Source of the DNA: Pictodentalium vernedei | Lineage: Eukaryota > Mollusca > Scaphopoda > Dentaliida > Dentaliidae | Direction of reading: 5' to 3' | DNA: 64,000 nt | Assembly: GCA_031216915.1 (NCBI GenBank) | Contig: CM062289.1 | Span: forward strand, 442,751,587 to 442,815,586 | In this document: piece after piece, positions 22,736 to 34,133 of the stretch | Numbering within the stretch: position 1 is the first letter of the stretch | Layout of the letters: the number at the start of each line of letters is the position of its first letter | Made by a program: the position numbers and the translations under genes | The notes under the pieces: model-generated | Told to the model about the DNA's origin: nothing | Seen by the model: only the letters and a program-made list of their open reading frames with translations | Database searches by the model: none

Positions 22736-23600
22736 TAAAAACTAGCCGCTTGATATACAAATGCGATACCGTTTACACACTTGCTCCTTCAAAACATAGG
22801 TAATATACATATGCTGTGAGAGTTCCAACTTCCTTAATAAAGTGGACCTCAAATGAGAGCAAACAAACCCCTGAGAAACAGGAAATTCTATATTTCCTTT
22901 TCATGAAAATATTATTGTTCTCCCCAAAGTTGAAAAACGATACTATTTACATTCCCATTTTACTGCTTCGTCCGTCAAGGAAATGTCCATTTCCATAATG
23001 CGTCCCAGCTCTTCTGGCGGATTGGGACTTAAGATAGAGCAACAACTTAACATTCAATGCAATCCTCTTTTCGTCAAAACACAACCATAACAAAATAAAG
23101 CAAAGCTAAAGAAAAATAAAAAATAAAAAATAAAAATAAAGTAAACGAATACGAGAACTGCACAATTGCTGTGTGTATTTCATAGCACCCGATACAATAC
23201 AGACATTGAGAAGTGTGCTTGGTACACCACGCGTGGAACTCAGCCCATGTGTAAGAATGACGTGTTAGACCGCGTCTGATTGGTCTTTACGTACCTGAGT
23301 GAAGTTGTGACGTGAATGAAATAAATGCTTCGACACAAAACGACGTCAAGCAAGAATGTAAACGGACCACCGGATGTGATTTTTATTTAATGAGATCAGC
23401 TTCAACCGCTTAATTCAAGTTGCATTGTTGTTTAAATACCGAACAAAACACGGATAGAGTAGGGGGTACAGGAATCAGTTACCCTTTTTGGAGTTGTTCC
23501 TGTAAATCACGCACCCTGTTTAGTAGAGTATAAAAATAGAAGGCGCAAAACATGGCAAATTAAAAACGAAACCATCAAAAAGGCCAGCCCCGCTGCCCAT
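22736..23600. other. No gene seen
   Basis: AT-rich; an A-rich (AAAAAT)n stretch lies at 23105-23140. Confidence 0.45.
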
Positions 23601-23603
23601 CTC

Positions 23604-23741
23604 ATAAACTGACGTCTCCAGTATGTAAGAAAAAAATTACTATACCGGATGAAATAGCCCATTATCTCCTTAATTGCCACAGACTTCTGGGCAATTATAA
23701 ATCTATGTATGAAATACTTACTGTTTTTGAGGAGGTATCAT
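23604..23741 (+). mobile_element. Possible LINE C-terminal fragment
   Basis: The frame SPVCKKKITIPDEIAHYLLNC resembles the HYLLxC zinc-type end of Jockey-like reverse transcriptases, but the first Cys pair is incomplete and only about 45 codons are open. This is a weak call. Confidence 0.35.
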
Positions 23742-23977
23742 AATTATATTATGCGTGACTGCAAAGATATCCCTCGCAAATTTCCAAACAGTCACTCATA
23801 ACATAATTTTGTATCAACTCAAAAGCAGTAGGTATTATTTTCATTAATTGGGTTGCGATGTTTTGACTGTAATTCAAATGCCCAATCGACAACGGCCGAA
23901 AACTTACAGTTGCATCGATTTTGTGTTGATGCGCGTCACTTCCTGGGAGATGATGTTTAGTCACTTACACTTATATA

Positions 23978-24234
23978 CAGTACGTGGAGAGTGGATTGTA
24001 ACTAAATCACCCGTGGAGTAGAGTTATCACCCAAGCTATAACTTTCAAATTTTGTACATATCGACAAAAAACACAAGCAATGTTTCAGCCAATGGACCTC
24101 CGGGGTTAACCCGGAGGTCCATTGGCTGAAACTTTGCTTGTGTTGGTTAGGCTTTGCAACAAATTTGCAATTATTGCTTGGGTGGAATCTCCACTCTGCG
24201 GGTGATTTGGTGATAATACACTCTCCACGTACTG
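23978..24234. mobile_element. TA-flanked MITE with CAGTACGTGG ends
   Basis: Inverted ends CAGTACGTGGAGAGTG / CACTCTCCACGTACTG flanked by TA; 257 bp. The centre (24070-24150) is a near-perfect hairpin built on GCCAATGGACCTCCGG. Confidence 0.85.
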
Positions 24235-24235
24235 T

Positions 24236-25190
24236 ACATCGACACAATAGCACTCAAAAATATTGATAGACATTTCCCGCACTCTAATAAAATCACATGT
24301 AAATTGTTATTTTTTTTGTTTTTTATGTGTTTTTTTTTACAGAACTGAAATCGCTGACCCTCGGGTAGTGTATTTATCTATTTGATTTACCTCTTTGAGT
24401 TGTTTAGCGATGCGATTGTCGCGTTGAGTGTCGCTTATTGAAAACATTATGACCCCATGTTGATTTTCGACTCTGTTATTCATGAAATCTCTGCCCGTCG
24501 ATGTAAGTATGTCGCGACCAGTCGCGATCGATAAAAAGAATATCTTTGCCATTACAGCGTTTTGTTTTTGTAATCCATACGGTCAAAGTAAGATGCAGAA
24601 CAAAAAACATTTAATCAACCACCGAAAACAAATGAGTGCCCACCGCAAGGATTACATATTGCAGTTGACACTCATTTGTTTTTAACCCGTTTCCCATTCA
24701 GACGACACGTCACACGCAAATCAAATCTCTGAAAACAAATTTTGGTTTTGCTTCCAAAATAGCTTATGACCATTCATTGAACGAACTGAAATAGCACGTT
24801 CCATTTAAGGATTATATGCTGTATTTTTGCGACAAAACATAGAAAAAATAATTAAATTTGGAATTTTGAGATTAGCACCGATCGCCTTTTGCAATTACGC
24901 TTACTAAATGATTAAGGGGCATAATCTAGTGTGAATGTTCACGACAACGTGTACAGGTGTCATTCCAACAAGGTCAATCCGAACAACACGAATAGGTAAA
25001 ACAACCCAAAACAAGGCGAATCTCAACAAGACGAATAAACTTTTTAAGGGAGAGAGATTAGAGATTTTGAATGTTAAAACTTAACTTTGATAAACCCACC
25101 ACGTTATGTTACAAATAATAAAAAACTTCATATATTTTTAATGATCTCTTATACGTTCCCACTTTCGCGCCATCTTTATTTGGATCTGAA
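24236..25190. other. No gene seen
   Basis: Short frames only (for example 24337-24552 and 24482-24685), without recognisable domains. Confidence 0.45.
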
Positions 25191-25196
25191 AGTGAT

Positions 25197-25320
25197 TTGG
25201 GAGCTCTGTGGCTCATTGGTTAAAGCATTGGACATCAGATGGAAAAATCGTTTGTTCGATCCTAATCCCCGTCATCCGCGTTGTGTCCTTGCGCAAACAC
25301 TTAATGTCAATTGCACAAGT
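25197..25320 (+). mobile_element. Degenerate SINE head fragment
   Basis: GGGAGCTCTGTGGCTCATTGG and TTTGTTCGATCC are eroded type 2 boxes A and B, followed by TTGTGTCCTTGCGCAAACAC. The body ends soon after. Confidence 0.65.
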
Positions 25321-25833
25321 AAGAGCCCGTTTTCGTACGTGCTGACAATCCTTACCGGAAAAAATCCCTATAGGAAAAGAAACCTATGGAAAACCCCTAG
25401 AGTAAAAACTCTAACAAACAGCGCATGGATATTAAAATAACCCTATTTTTTCTCTTCTTAACCCCACAAACAGTTTTACGCAATTTCTATTTATTTAAAA
25501 TTCCAATTTCAAAGTTAAATTTTACTATTTCATTGTCACAAGACATTTGTATTGTGATCTCTGTTACCCTCATAATGTAACTAAAAATTTAACCAATTCA
25601 GTCTGGTTTGACAGAGCTCATAGAGCTCTGTCAAACAAGATTGAATTTGGTAAATTCTAAGTTGCACTTTGGGAATACTTTACGGCTTGAAATTTGGGCA
25701 TTTTATTTGTGCATTTTGGCTTCAGTATGTAAAGAGTTGTTCCGGTTCTATTATATAGACTGAACATTTCGTTTGTTTCATTCAAATATAGTATTGTTGT
25801 AGAATTGTTCAAACTGTGCAAGTTTAAAGAACT

Positions 25834-26418
25834 TTCAACTCAAATATCAAGACGGGGTGGATGGTCCAAGTGAGGGAGCTAGTAGAAAACTACTCATTGG
25901 AGATCTCGGACCTTGACGTTGGGGCAAACCAGGGCAAAAAGATCGTCAGAGAAAGGGTCATGGAGGATTGTAACCGTAATTGGCGAGAGGGGGTCAAATC
26001 AGGTGGCCTGCGTGATAAAGAGAAGCCTGGTTTTGAAGAGTACCTTGATGGCACCTTTGGGGGATCACTGTTCAAGCTGAGGTCGCGGTCCCTGGAGCTG
26101 AGGGGAAAAATTGGGAAAAACAGTGAAAAGGAGTGCCAGATGTGTAACTTGGCCGTGGTGGAGACCCTGGAACACTTTCTTGTAGAATGCCCAAAATACC
26201 AGTCTAAAAGAACAAGATTCAAGGGGAGTATAATGGGGAAGTGGAATGGGAGAATGAAGGACATGTGGTTAGTGGGCGACTCAAAGGAGAGGGTTAATCT
26301 ACTAATCGAAGAGATTGGGAAGAATGGGGCAAGGGATGTCATCAAGCAGTTCGTCTCCGAGTGTTGGGAGGAGATAAGAAGCGCGGGAATATGGAGTCAG
26401 TTGGTAGAACATGGGTAA
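25834..26418 (+). mobile_element. LINE 3' end, C-terminal CCHC-like coding region (best copy)
   Basis: The frame is open from about 25834 (NSNIKTGW) to 26418, with a methionine at 25861. It contains CQMCNLAVVETLEHFLVEC, the C-x2-C...H-x4-C zinc-binding motif found at the C-terminus of many non-LTR reverse transcriptases. No RT core precedes it, so it is a 5'-truncated copy, and the intact 185-codon frame suggests recent insertion. Two other fragments of the same family lie at 29110-29330 and 48900-49080. Confidence 0.75.
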
Positions 26419-26746
26419 CCAAGGCCTTCTCATACGAGAACCGCGACAAATCAGCGGCCGGCCGAAGTGTTATTATTAAATGCTATTGGGATAAGTTCAT
26501 TGATATGTACACTTAATTCCCAATTTTGTGCAAAACCATATGTCAATCTGAACCACTCTATATTCATTCATTTTATTTATTTTCTTTGAATTGTGAGCAA
26601 CGTGAATTTTTTTTTTTCCATATGTTTTTTTCTATAGGTTTTTTCCAGTAGGGTTGTTTGTTTCGTATCCCGGTGAACTGTACGTCGTACTGAACGAAGA
26701 TGGAGTCATGCTTTCAGCTGATTATAACCCCATTTGTGCAGAGTTA

Positions 26747-27200
26747 CACACTAAAAACTAAAGTGTTAAAACTGACACTTTCAAGGTGTTAAACCCATTC
26801 TAACTCTTAGGGTTTGATTTTAACACTCAAAGTGCAATGCTTTAAGCACTCAGACATTACAATCGTCAGACATTTGAAACTTGAATGGATGGCACTTCCC
26901 ATGTGTCTAGCATTGGTGGTTCTTCCAGAATCGTCCATAATTTGATTTGTGCTTGGTGGGTACATAATTAAAAGGACACAACGCAGATGACGCGGATCAG
27001 GCTCGAGAGTTCGAGCCTGATCCGCGTCATCTGAGTTGTTTCCTTTTAAGTGTTGCGACATTACCCTTGTCAAGTGGTATTATTGTAACACCTGTCAAGT
27101 TCTGGGATATCTACACTTGAACAAAGTGCTAGTTCAGCACTTAGTAAGTGTTAAATATAGCACCTCAAGTGTAGTTTTTAACACTTTAGTTTTTAGCGTG
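26747..27200. mobile_element. TA-flanked MITE, family E (454 bp), opposite orientation
   Basis: Termini CACACTAAAAACTAAAG and CTTTAGTTTTTAGCGTG, TA on both sides. The length is exactly that of the 8.46 kb copy, and the orientation is reversed. Confidence 0.88.
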
Positions 27201-27202
27201 TA

Positions 27203-27331
27203 GTGTGTTTCAGTATTCCGGCTTCCTCCGCCAATAAACTGCCAGGCATGATATGACCCTGGCTATTGAAAGTGCCGTAATTAATTAATTAATTAATTAA
27301 TTAATTAATTAATTAATTAATTAATTAATTA
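27203..27331 (+). mobile_element. SINE 3' end with long (AATT)n tail
   Basis: ATTCCGGCTTCCTCCGCC and GACCCTGGCTATTGAAAG are the 3' body of the common SINE. The tail has become a (TTAA)n microsatellite over 27279-27331. It begins at the end of the TA-flanked MITE at 26747-27200, so one inserted next to or into the other. Confidence 0.65.
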
Positions 27332-27419
27332 GCGATTTGATCTTTTTCGGGGTCATTGACGGTTCTTTCTAGCGTATTTTGCCAGCCCGCTTTCTATCTT
27401 TTATTTTGTCAAGTTGCCA

Positions 27420-27700
27420 TTTTGATTGTTTTTACAATGAACCTCTATTACATTTCACGCTTTATAAAAACTGTTTGTTTTATTTCAATACCTATATTTT
27501 GTATTTCTATATCTTTTGTTTCACACAAGGATTTTCTCCACGATAAAGAACTCTATGAAAGAAAAGCATAAAAAACTTCTCATTCAGACTTTTTAAATTG
27601 GATCATTAAGCATTCAGACTTTTTAAATTAGATCATTAAGCAATCGTTCAATGAGTTTGTGTAAACAATCGAAGCAGCACCATTTGGACCAAGGTACTAA
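27420..27700 (+). repeat. Unclassified repeat with a 30-bp tandem doublet
   Basis: CTCTATGAAAGAAAA..., CATTCAGACTTTTTAAATT and AAGCAATCGTTCAATGAG recur at 47660-48005, where a SINE splits them. A 30-bp unit is doubled at 27583-27643. Confidence 0.5.
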
Positions 27701-28550
27701 TTAAGTGTTAGTTCAATAACCTGAACCGGTGGTGCATAAATATTTCTAAAATTCCAGTTGGGGAGAATCAGTACAGGCAACATACATATAGTCATATACT
27801 ATTGGAAAAATGGTTACCCGAACTTCCTGTTCATGCAGTTATTCTTGCAAAAACAACTCACTATATTGGTTTCCACGTTCCAACAATTCTATTGTTGGGA
27901 CTTCTTCGTCCACAACAAGAGTGTTTTGTTATGGTGATATTATAAGGATAAGATGCTAACGTGTCAGATCTATAAACATTAATGAACTAATCACTGTCCC
28001 CTTTCCTCCGAGGGATAATCGACCGGGGTAAAAGCTAACATACAGTAGCACACAGTCGATTCCGATGTTATAGTTTATATGCGCAGGTTTTTCAGTTATT
28101 CCTGTCTCTTTGAATCAGGTCCAAAGCTTCCAAAGCTAGAGTTTCAAACATTTTCCAACATGGTGGGGAGAGGGTTTTCGATACTTCTCCCTCATTTTTG
28201 ACCATCGGTACGAACTTTGAAACTATCTCAATATACTTATTTGAAACAATAACAAAGAAAGCAGCTGGGAAACGTTCCTTTGCTGCTACTATTTTAAAGA
28301 ATTACATTCGTTTAACGAAAGTTTTTCTTTAATTCTTTAAAATAATAATAACCAATTTGGACACAATTTTTATCTATATTTTTTCTATTTTCGTATCGAT
28401 CTGTCACATATGTTTGCCAATCACACCTGAGCTTTGTTTTTGTTTTTATTTCAAGCCGATACCAGAAGTGTCAAATACTGCAAATATGACCGAATTTTTA
28501 AATTAATGCATTATATGTCACATAGATATGTTTAATACATACAGAACGCC
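27701..28550. other. No gene seen
   Basis: AT-rich, no clear repeats. Confidence 0.45.
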
Positions 28551-28637
28551 ACGATGTGGCAATGCGTTCGTTAAGGAGCGGATGTGATCCTTTTGAACCA
28601 AACGACGACAGTGAGGAACGTGGAGATTCTACATTAC

Positions 28638-28944
28638 GTCGCCTGAGTGCTAGAATGTCCTATGTCCCCTATGGGAATACTCTTTCCTCTATGGGAGTAC
28701 TCTGTCCTCTATGGGAGTACTCCGTCCTCTATGGGAGTACTATGTCCACTATGGGAGTATTCTGTCCCCTATGGAAGTACTCTGTCCTCTATGGGAGTAC
28801 TTTGTCCTCTATGGGAGTTTTCTGTCCCCTATGCGAGTACTCTGTCCACCATGGGAGTACTCTGTCCTCTATGGGAGTACTCTGTCCTCTATAGGAGTAC
28901 TCTGTCCCCTATGGGACATATGACATTCTAGCACTCAGACGACG
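28638..28944. repeat. 21-bp minisatellite enclosed by a 32-bp inverted repeat
   Basis: About 12 copies of a 21-bp unit (CTATGGGAGTACTCTGTCCT) run from about 28665 to 28920. The outer 32 bases, CGTCGCCTGAGTGCTAG... on the left, return inverted on the right (...CTAGCACTCAGACGACG) with two mismatches. The period is a multiple of three and contains no stop, so all three plus frames stay open. This reflects the repeat, not a gene. Confidence 0.85.
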
Positions 28945-29109
28945 ATTATGATCATGATCGGTGTATAGCCGAGTCAAGTAAAGTAGTACGACTGGAAGTG
29001 GTTAGAAAGAAACCTGGTTAGATGCCTCTTAAGAATATAATAGATATGGGAAAACTATGTAACCTAAATTACTCGATAAACGTCCAAACAGCACGTGGTA
29101 GACGACATT

Positions 29110-29330
29110 TATTATGTTTCAATTCCAACATTCAGACAGGGTGGACAAGGCACCTTAGAGAGGTAATTGAGAATTATTCCGTTGAGACTGAAGATCTTGA
29201 AAGGGGACTTTAGCAGAGGGAAACAGTTTATCAGAGGAAGAGATCTCGAGGACTGCAATAGAAACAGCTTCAGCTGCGTGCAAGTCAATCAGGGTCCCAA
29301 TGATGCGCGCCTGGGTCTTTTCTGACCATT
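29110..29330 (+). mobile_element. Fragment of the same LINE C-terminal region
   Basis: FNSNIQTGW and EVIENYSVETEDL align with FNSNIKTGW and ELVENYSLEISDL of the 25.8 kb copy. After a one-base frame change, GKQFIRGRDLEDCNRN aligns with GKKIVRERVMEDCNRN. The relic stops before the zinc motif. An antisense 122-codon open frame over 29155-29523 is probably a by-product. Confidence 0.6.
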
Positions 29331-30240
29331 TCTGGGTGAGATACACTCTACCTAAAAGTTTTGTTTGTCTGAAAAGATGTTTTGGCCTGCACCCCGAGGG
29401 ATTTCTTCGGTCGTTATCATCCACTTTGCACTCATAACCAAGAAACAAGCAATCTTGTCTGAAGTTGAACGAATTGATGCCAGGACGTCTAGTTATTTTT
29501 TTTTTCTGGTGGAGTATACTCAAATCAAATCCTTAATACATCTTTCATCGCCGAGGGTGCTCGCACTTATTGATGCAATCCCCGTGGGCATCTAATGCAA
29601 TTTTGCTACGCTCTCGAAGTGTGGCAACGCATTATTAAGCCCATCACCATAACTCTAGTAATTACCAAGAACCCTTTTCACCCTTGTGGCCAACACTGTC
29701 ACAAATCGATATAGCTAACTGGAACATTGGTACACATCTGGGAATAACACCTCTTCGTTAGAGCTATCAATTTCCAACAAGTCTCAAAAAGAAAATGTAG
29801 GAAGCTCACTCAATTAACAACTTAAGAAATGACTAAATACGACACTTCGAATTGCAACTGATACAACAAAAAGACCAGGCGTAACCCGGTCGAGTGAAGT
29901 GGAATACAATGAGTAATGTGTAGTTAAATCAGGCAGAGATGCTGCAATTCAAAAAAAAACACGTTCGATTGTTGGATGATCGAACTTCATTGAATCACGC
30001 GCCGTATGCTAATAGCTTATTCTTTCATTAATAAACGCCCTTTTATTGTCAACGCGAAAGATATCATTGGATGACAGATTGGATAATACACGTTGCTCCT
30101 ATATCCCGATAAATTCTGTCTCTTGATTGGTCAGAATGCCTTGGACAATTAGCCAAGACAAATTCGATCATATTTTGCCGTTATAAACCAAATAGTCGAA
30201 TAATTAAATTTAACAACTTGAGAAAAATAAAATAAGATCT
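29331..30240. other. No gene seen
   Basis: The antisense frame 29155-29523 extends in from the LINE fragment; otherwise no signal. Confidence 0.4.
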
Positions 30241-30242
30241 AA

Positions 30243-30317
30243 TATCGTCCCCTGAGTCCCAATGTGTTCTTTGTGCCAGTGGGCGCATAGAGCACATTGC
30301 AGCTCAGGGGACGATAT
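30243..30317. repeat. Hairpin, family H
   Basis: TATCGTCCCCTGAGTCCC to its inverse, with several arm mismatches compared with the 57.8 kb copy. Confidence 0.75.
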
Positions 30318-30507
30318 GTCAACAAAATACTAATACTGTTTACTCGTTTCCTTAACGACCCAAGGGACGTAACTCTATTTGTTGTCTTCTGCGTTTGTAA
30401 AAACAAGTTATTCACGAATTTGGTCCAACTTTTTACAAAGCGTGAGAAATGTGCCCACAAATTTTTCTCCACCTTGTTTCTATTGTGTTTCAAACGGGAC
30501 AAAAACG

Positions 30508-30645
30508 TTATCTCCGTCAACATGCATGGTATATGGAGATTTAATACCTGGATGTCTCATTTAAACATCTCGCCTGCGGCTCGGTGTTAAAAACCGACAT
30601 CCGGGTATTAAATCTCCATATACCATACATGTTGGCGGAGATAAC
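30508..30645. repeat. 138-bp hairpin
   Basis: GGTATATGGAGATTTAATAC pairs with GTATTAAATCTCCATATACC; the loop region is CGCCTGCGGCTCGG. Confidence 0.78.
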
Positions 30646-30704
30646 TTATAATGGTGTCTTTTTCATATTTTGTGTTGCTACCAAGGTGCAGCGTGATAAA
30701 AAAG

Positions 30705-30850
30705 GATATGAAATGAGTGTTTTTCTCATATGATATTTATGAAACGAGTATAAGAATTTTCCGTTTTGGCGAGCCTCTGGCGAGCAGAAACGGAAAATTT
30801 GGATGAGTTCCATAAATATTATATGAGAAAAACACTCATTTCATATTCTA
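30705..30850. repeat. 145-bp hairpin with GAGCCTCTGGCGAG loop
   Basis: Arms AAATGAGTGTTTTTCTCAT / ATGAGAAAAACACTCATTT; loop GGCGAGCCTCTGGCGAGC. Confidence 0.78.
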
Positions 30851-30899
30851 TTTATCATATGACACACACACGCACAAATTAGCCACTTAGTATGACTTT

Positions 30900-31120
30900 T
30901 TAACCCATCACCTAACTTTAGTTGGAGACGGCACTTGGACAAAACATCCTCGTATAACTAAACATTTTCATTTTTTGCTTCCAAAACATAGGTTATGACA
31001 CCTCATTGGAACGATCTCGTCGAGCTCGTTCCAATGAGGGGTCATAGCCTATGTTTTGGAAGCAAAAAGTGAAAATATAAAACAAACTGAATGGCGTTTT
31101 TCTTGTAGGTAAGAGATTAA
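30900..31120. mobile_element. TTAA-type MITE, family A
   Basis: TTAA flanks with slightly changed termini (CCCATCACCTAAC / TAGGTAAGAGA). The central palindrome is built on TATGACACCTCATTGG and its inverse. Confidence 0.8.
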
Positions 31121-31170
31121 TACAATATAACCCACCCTAAATAGGACAGATAACGTAAATTCTCCCTACT

Positions 31171-31345
31171 GAAATTATGCAAATGTGACCTAGTTGTATT
31201 TTGTTTAGCCAATCAAATTGTCCAGTTTTGAAATTGACCAATGAAAGTTCCCAACTCTAATTATGCAAATTATGAAAATGTGGCCCAGTTGTATTTTGTT
31301 CGGCCAATCAAATTGTCTAGTTTTGAAATTGACCAATGAAATTGA
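31171..31345. repeat. Tandem 95-bp repeat with octamer and CCAAT motifs
   Basis: Two copies of TTATGCAAAT/...GTTGTATTTTGTT...GCCAATCAAATTGTC..GACCAATGAAA start near 31174 and 31269. Each unit has an octamer-like TATGCAAAT (TATGAAAAT in the second) and two CCAAT boxes. No gene recognised as using them is nearby. Confidence 0.6.
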
Positions 31346-31904
31346 CGGAAGGCTTTATTTATCATTGATTAATATGAAAACAAAATAGCAAATGTTTTAA
31401 AGTGAACAAAACGGACGAGTCATATGATAAAAAAAAGTTCTCAAGGCTGCAGACCCGACAGTCGATGGAGTGTTGTTGCCGGATGTCTGAACTTGCGGAA
31501 GCATAAAAGAAGAAACTTTATACACGAAAACACGCATCAGCCAAAAATAGAGGTTCGGCGGTTGGACTACTAGCCTCTTCCCTTGCTTTAATTTAGCTTC
31601 TTCTGGAAGGGTAGCGTTATCCACTAGCTGTATGGTTATTCCGTTTCCAGTTCCGCCGCCATGCCATCAGTATAGTTTGAACACCTTCCCAAAGCCACCT
31701 GTTTGTTACGATGGCATCGTGTCCTCTGTGTAGTTTTCTAGTAGGGCTTAATCCGCAATTCATCGCGATAGCTTCTCTGATAATGACCCTACCACAGCTT
31801 CCCTGTAAGGCTTCAGATCACAGGTTGAAAACTGTAATCTAAGTATAGACAGCCAAATAATAATAATAAATAATTTATATGCCTAAAATTCACAAAAGTG
31901 TTCT

Positions 31905-32777
31905 TTGACACCCGAATCTATAATAAACTCCTTGTGGTTTTTAAACACTATTCACTTTGGTTTACGGGGCTCAGATGAGCACCGTAAAATGTGTTGGGGG
32001 ATGTTAGTTTGCACAAGGACCCAAATAGCCAGGAATATTTTCAGTTTATAGAAAGACAAACAAAAACTCGCCCTGGTGACAATGTGAGAGATATTCGAAG
32101 TGTGCCACCCAGAATGTGGTGTAACTTTGATTTACCAGAAAGGTGTCCCGTGAATATTTATAAAAAGTACTCTCTTTTAAGGCCCTCTGGTTACAGTGAC
32201 GAAAGTGACCCTTTTTATATAGCAACACATACTAAACAAGATATTATGAATGTCGATGATCAGTGGTTTAAAAGACAGCCGATTGGAATAAATAAACTTA
32301 CCTCCATCATTGAAGCGCATGGCAAAAGCAGCTGGTCTGTCACCGGAAAAGAAACTTACAAATCACAGTGCTCGCAAACATCTTGTTCAGAAACTTAGTG
32401 AAAATAACATTCCTGCTCACCAGATTATGCATTTCACAGGACACAAGAATATCCAGTCAATTAACAATTACAGCCATATCAGTGAACAACAACACAAACA
32501 AATTTCTCGTGTGTTGTCTAACTCCAATCTTCAAACTGAAAATAGGCCTCAATATCCTAAATCCATGGACACAGATGCAGTTTATCAAAACCAGTCAATT
32601 TCCAACACAAATTCCATTGATCGGAACACACAATTTGCGGGTAGACTACAGAATATGTTCACAGGCAACATTTATGGTGGGCACTTTGAAATACACATTC
32701 ATAACCCAGAAACATCATCAGCCCAACCCGCCCAGAAACGTAGGCGCATCATTGTGTCCGACAGCGACTCTGATTAA
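31905..32777 (+). pseudogene. Crypton-like tyrosine recombinase, 3' part, two frameshifts
   Basis: The encoded relic is the catalytic C-terminal half of a DUF3504/Crypton-type tyrosine recombinase. HFGLRGSDEHRK (about 31950) holds the first catalytic Arg. A frameshift in a G run near 31995-32000 leads to GDVSLHKD and ERQTKTRPGD. A second shift near 32300 leads to LTNHSARKHL (His and second Arg), HFTGHKN (His) and SINNYSH (nucleophile Tyr), followed by a basic/acidic tail ending at 32777. In the family these residues cut and rejoin DNA through a phosphotyrosine link. The N-terminal half is not visible upstream. Each break looks like a single-base indel, so the relic is fairly young. Confidence 0.8.
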
Positions 32778-33053
32778 AGTTTATAAAATATAGAAATTGC
32801 AAGTCCCTTCTTGGGATTTGCTTCTCTTATTATTGACAATTGAATTACTAATGAGGGTTTTGTTGCAGTCTGTTTATTAAATGTCAACAAGGCCGTTTGT
32901 TTTGAGAACTATTTGGTAAAGCGGAAGTATTGAACGCATTCAGTCAACGTGGAGAAAGTAGGTAAATTTTCTTTTTCCATGCACGGGAACACAGACTCGT
33001 TAAAAATAAATCGGTTCAAGTTCGTTTGTGTGTGTCATGTGATAAAAAGAATT

Positions 33054-33187
33054 TGAAATTCGTTTCTCTTTGACATCAGATTTATGAGACTCGTTTCGAC
33101 TATTTTATTTTAGCTCTCCAGAGGCTCGCTAAAATAAAATTGTCTACACTCGTTTCATAAATCTTATATCAAAGAGAAACTCATTAC
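33054..33187. repeat. 134-bp hairpin with CAGAGGCTCGC loop
   Basis: Arms CGTTTCTCTTTGA / TCAAAGAGAAAC and TTTATGAGACTCG / CGTTTCATAAA; loop AGCTCTCCAGAGGCTCGC. Confidence 0.75.
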
Positions 33188-33214
33188 AGATCCTCTATTT
33201 ATACTATGATTATC

Positions 33215-33840
33215 TGTTGTAGTATATATAAAAAAGCCTATGACATAAATTTTAGCTTTACACGCCAACCGTGGTGAATACGCCAGTAATGGGATTTCAG
33301 TAGTTAAATGGTTACACCTACAGTAGAACTACATCCAAGTTGACCTTTGGTGACGTCGATCTGAATGCAAACTTGTCTAAATTTAGCACACGTCGCCTAG
33401 CGAAGAGTGAAATGAAAGTGGCAATTATTTATTACGTGTTTAAATGGGTTTACCTCATAAGATGCAAAAAATTGACAAACATGCATTGTCTCATGTTAAC
33501 AAAGCATTCATAACTCGAAATAGTATGTTATTATGTTGTTATTATTATTACATTTCGTTACGGCGATAAAATTGACAGCGATAGTACCGCCCACCGATGC
33601 TCATGTAAACAAAAACAGATTCGCTCGTATGTACGTCTGCTGTTCAGTAAAGTTGAGAAAAAATAAAGCGACTCTTAATAATCAGACGATCATGGTATAA
33701 ATAAAATATACCCAGAGTAGCCTGGTGTACCAAATCTTCACCACGAGTGGTGAAGTGGTGTTAACCGCGCGCCAAAGGCTCGCGGTTAACACCACTTCAC
33801 CACGAGTGGTGAACATTTAGTACACTAATCTACTATGCGT
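33215..33840 (+). repeat. Family F repeat with long terminal hairpin
   Basis: The F body (TATGACATAAATTTTAGC...) ends in a hairpin at 33728-33832 made from GTTCACCACTCGTGGTGAA-like arms around GCGCGCCAAAGGCTCGC. The same hairpin occurs alone at 59457-59576. Confidence 0.75.
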
Positions 33841-33998
33841 TTATTCTTTATTTCTTACGTGGTCCTCTTGTTTTGCTTTATTTCATATTCTCTACTTGTC
33901 TGAAATTGATGCCTTGACATACAGGTTTCAGTTCTGGTTGAAAAACTCCATGATTGTGCGCACGTCTCTGAGGGTTAGGAATTGGGGAATATTAATTA

Positions 33999-34133
33999 CA
34001 TAGTCAGCAAGTGACCGGGTACGGGAGGGTGCCTAGTCTGTAGATTTTATACCAGGCTAGGCGAATGGTACCTGGTCTGTAGGTTTTATACCAGGTGAGG
34101 CGAAGCCCAGGTACCAACCCGCAGGCGGTCACT
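33999..34133. repeat. Palindromic MITE with internal tandem unit
   Basis: Ends AGCAAGTGACCGGGTA / CGGTCACTTGCT are inverted; inside, CCT(A/G)GTCTGTAG.TTTTATACCAGG is repeated twice. Confidence 0.65.

Noticed and set aside
25890..26345. 151-residue minus-strand protein
   Set aside because: Antisense shadow of the LINE C-terminal frame, which has a recognisable zinc motif on the plus strand.
28556..28931. Three overlapping repetitive proteins of 70-112 residues
   Set aside because: All three frames are open because the 21-bp repeat has no stops; this is a minisatellite artefact.
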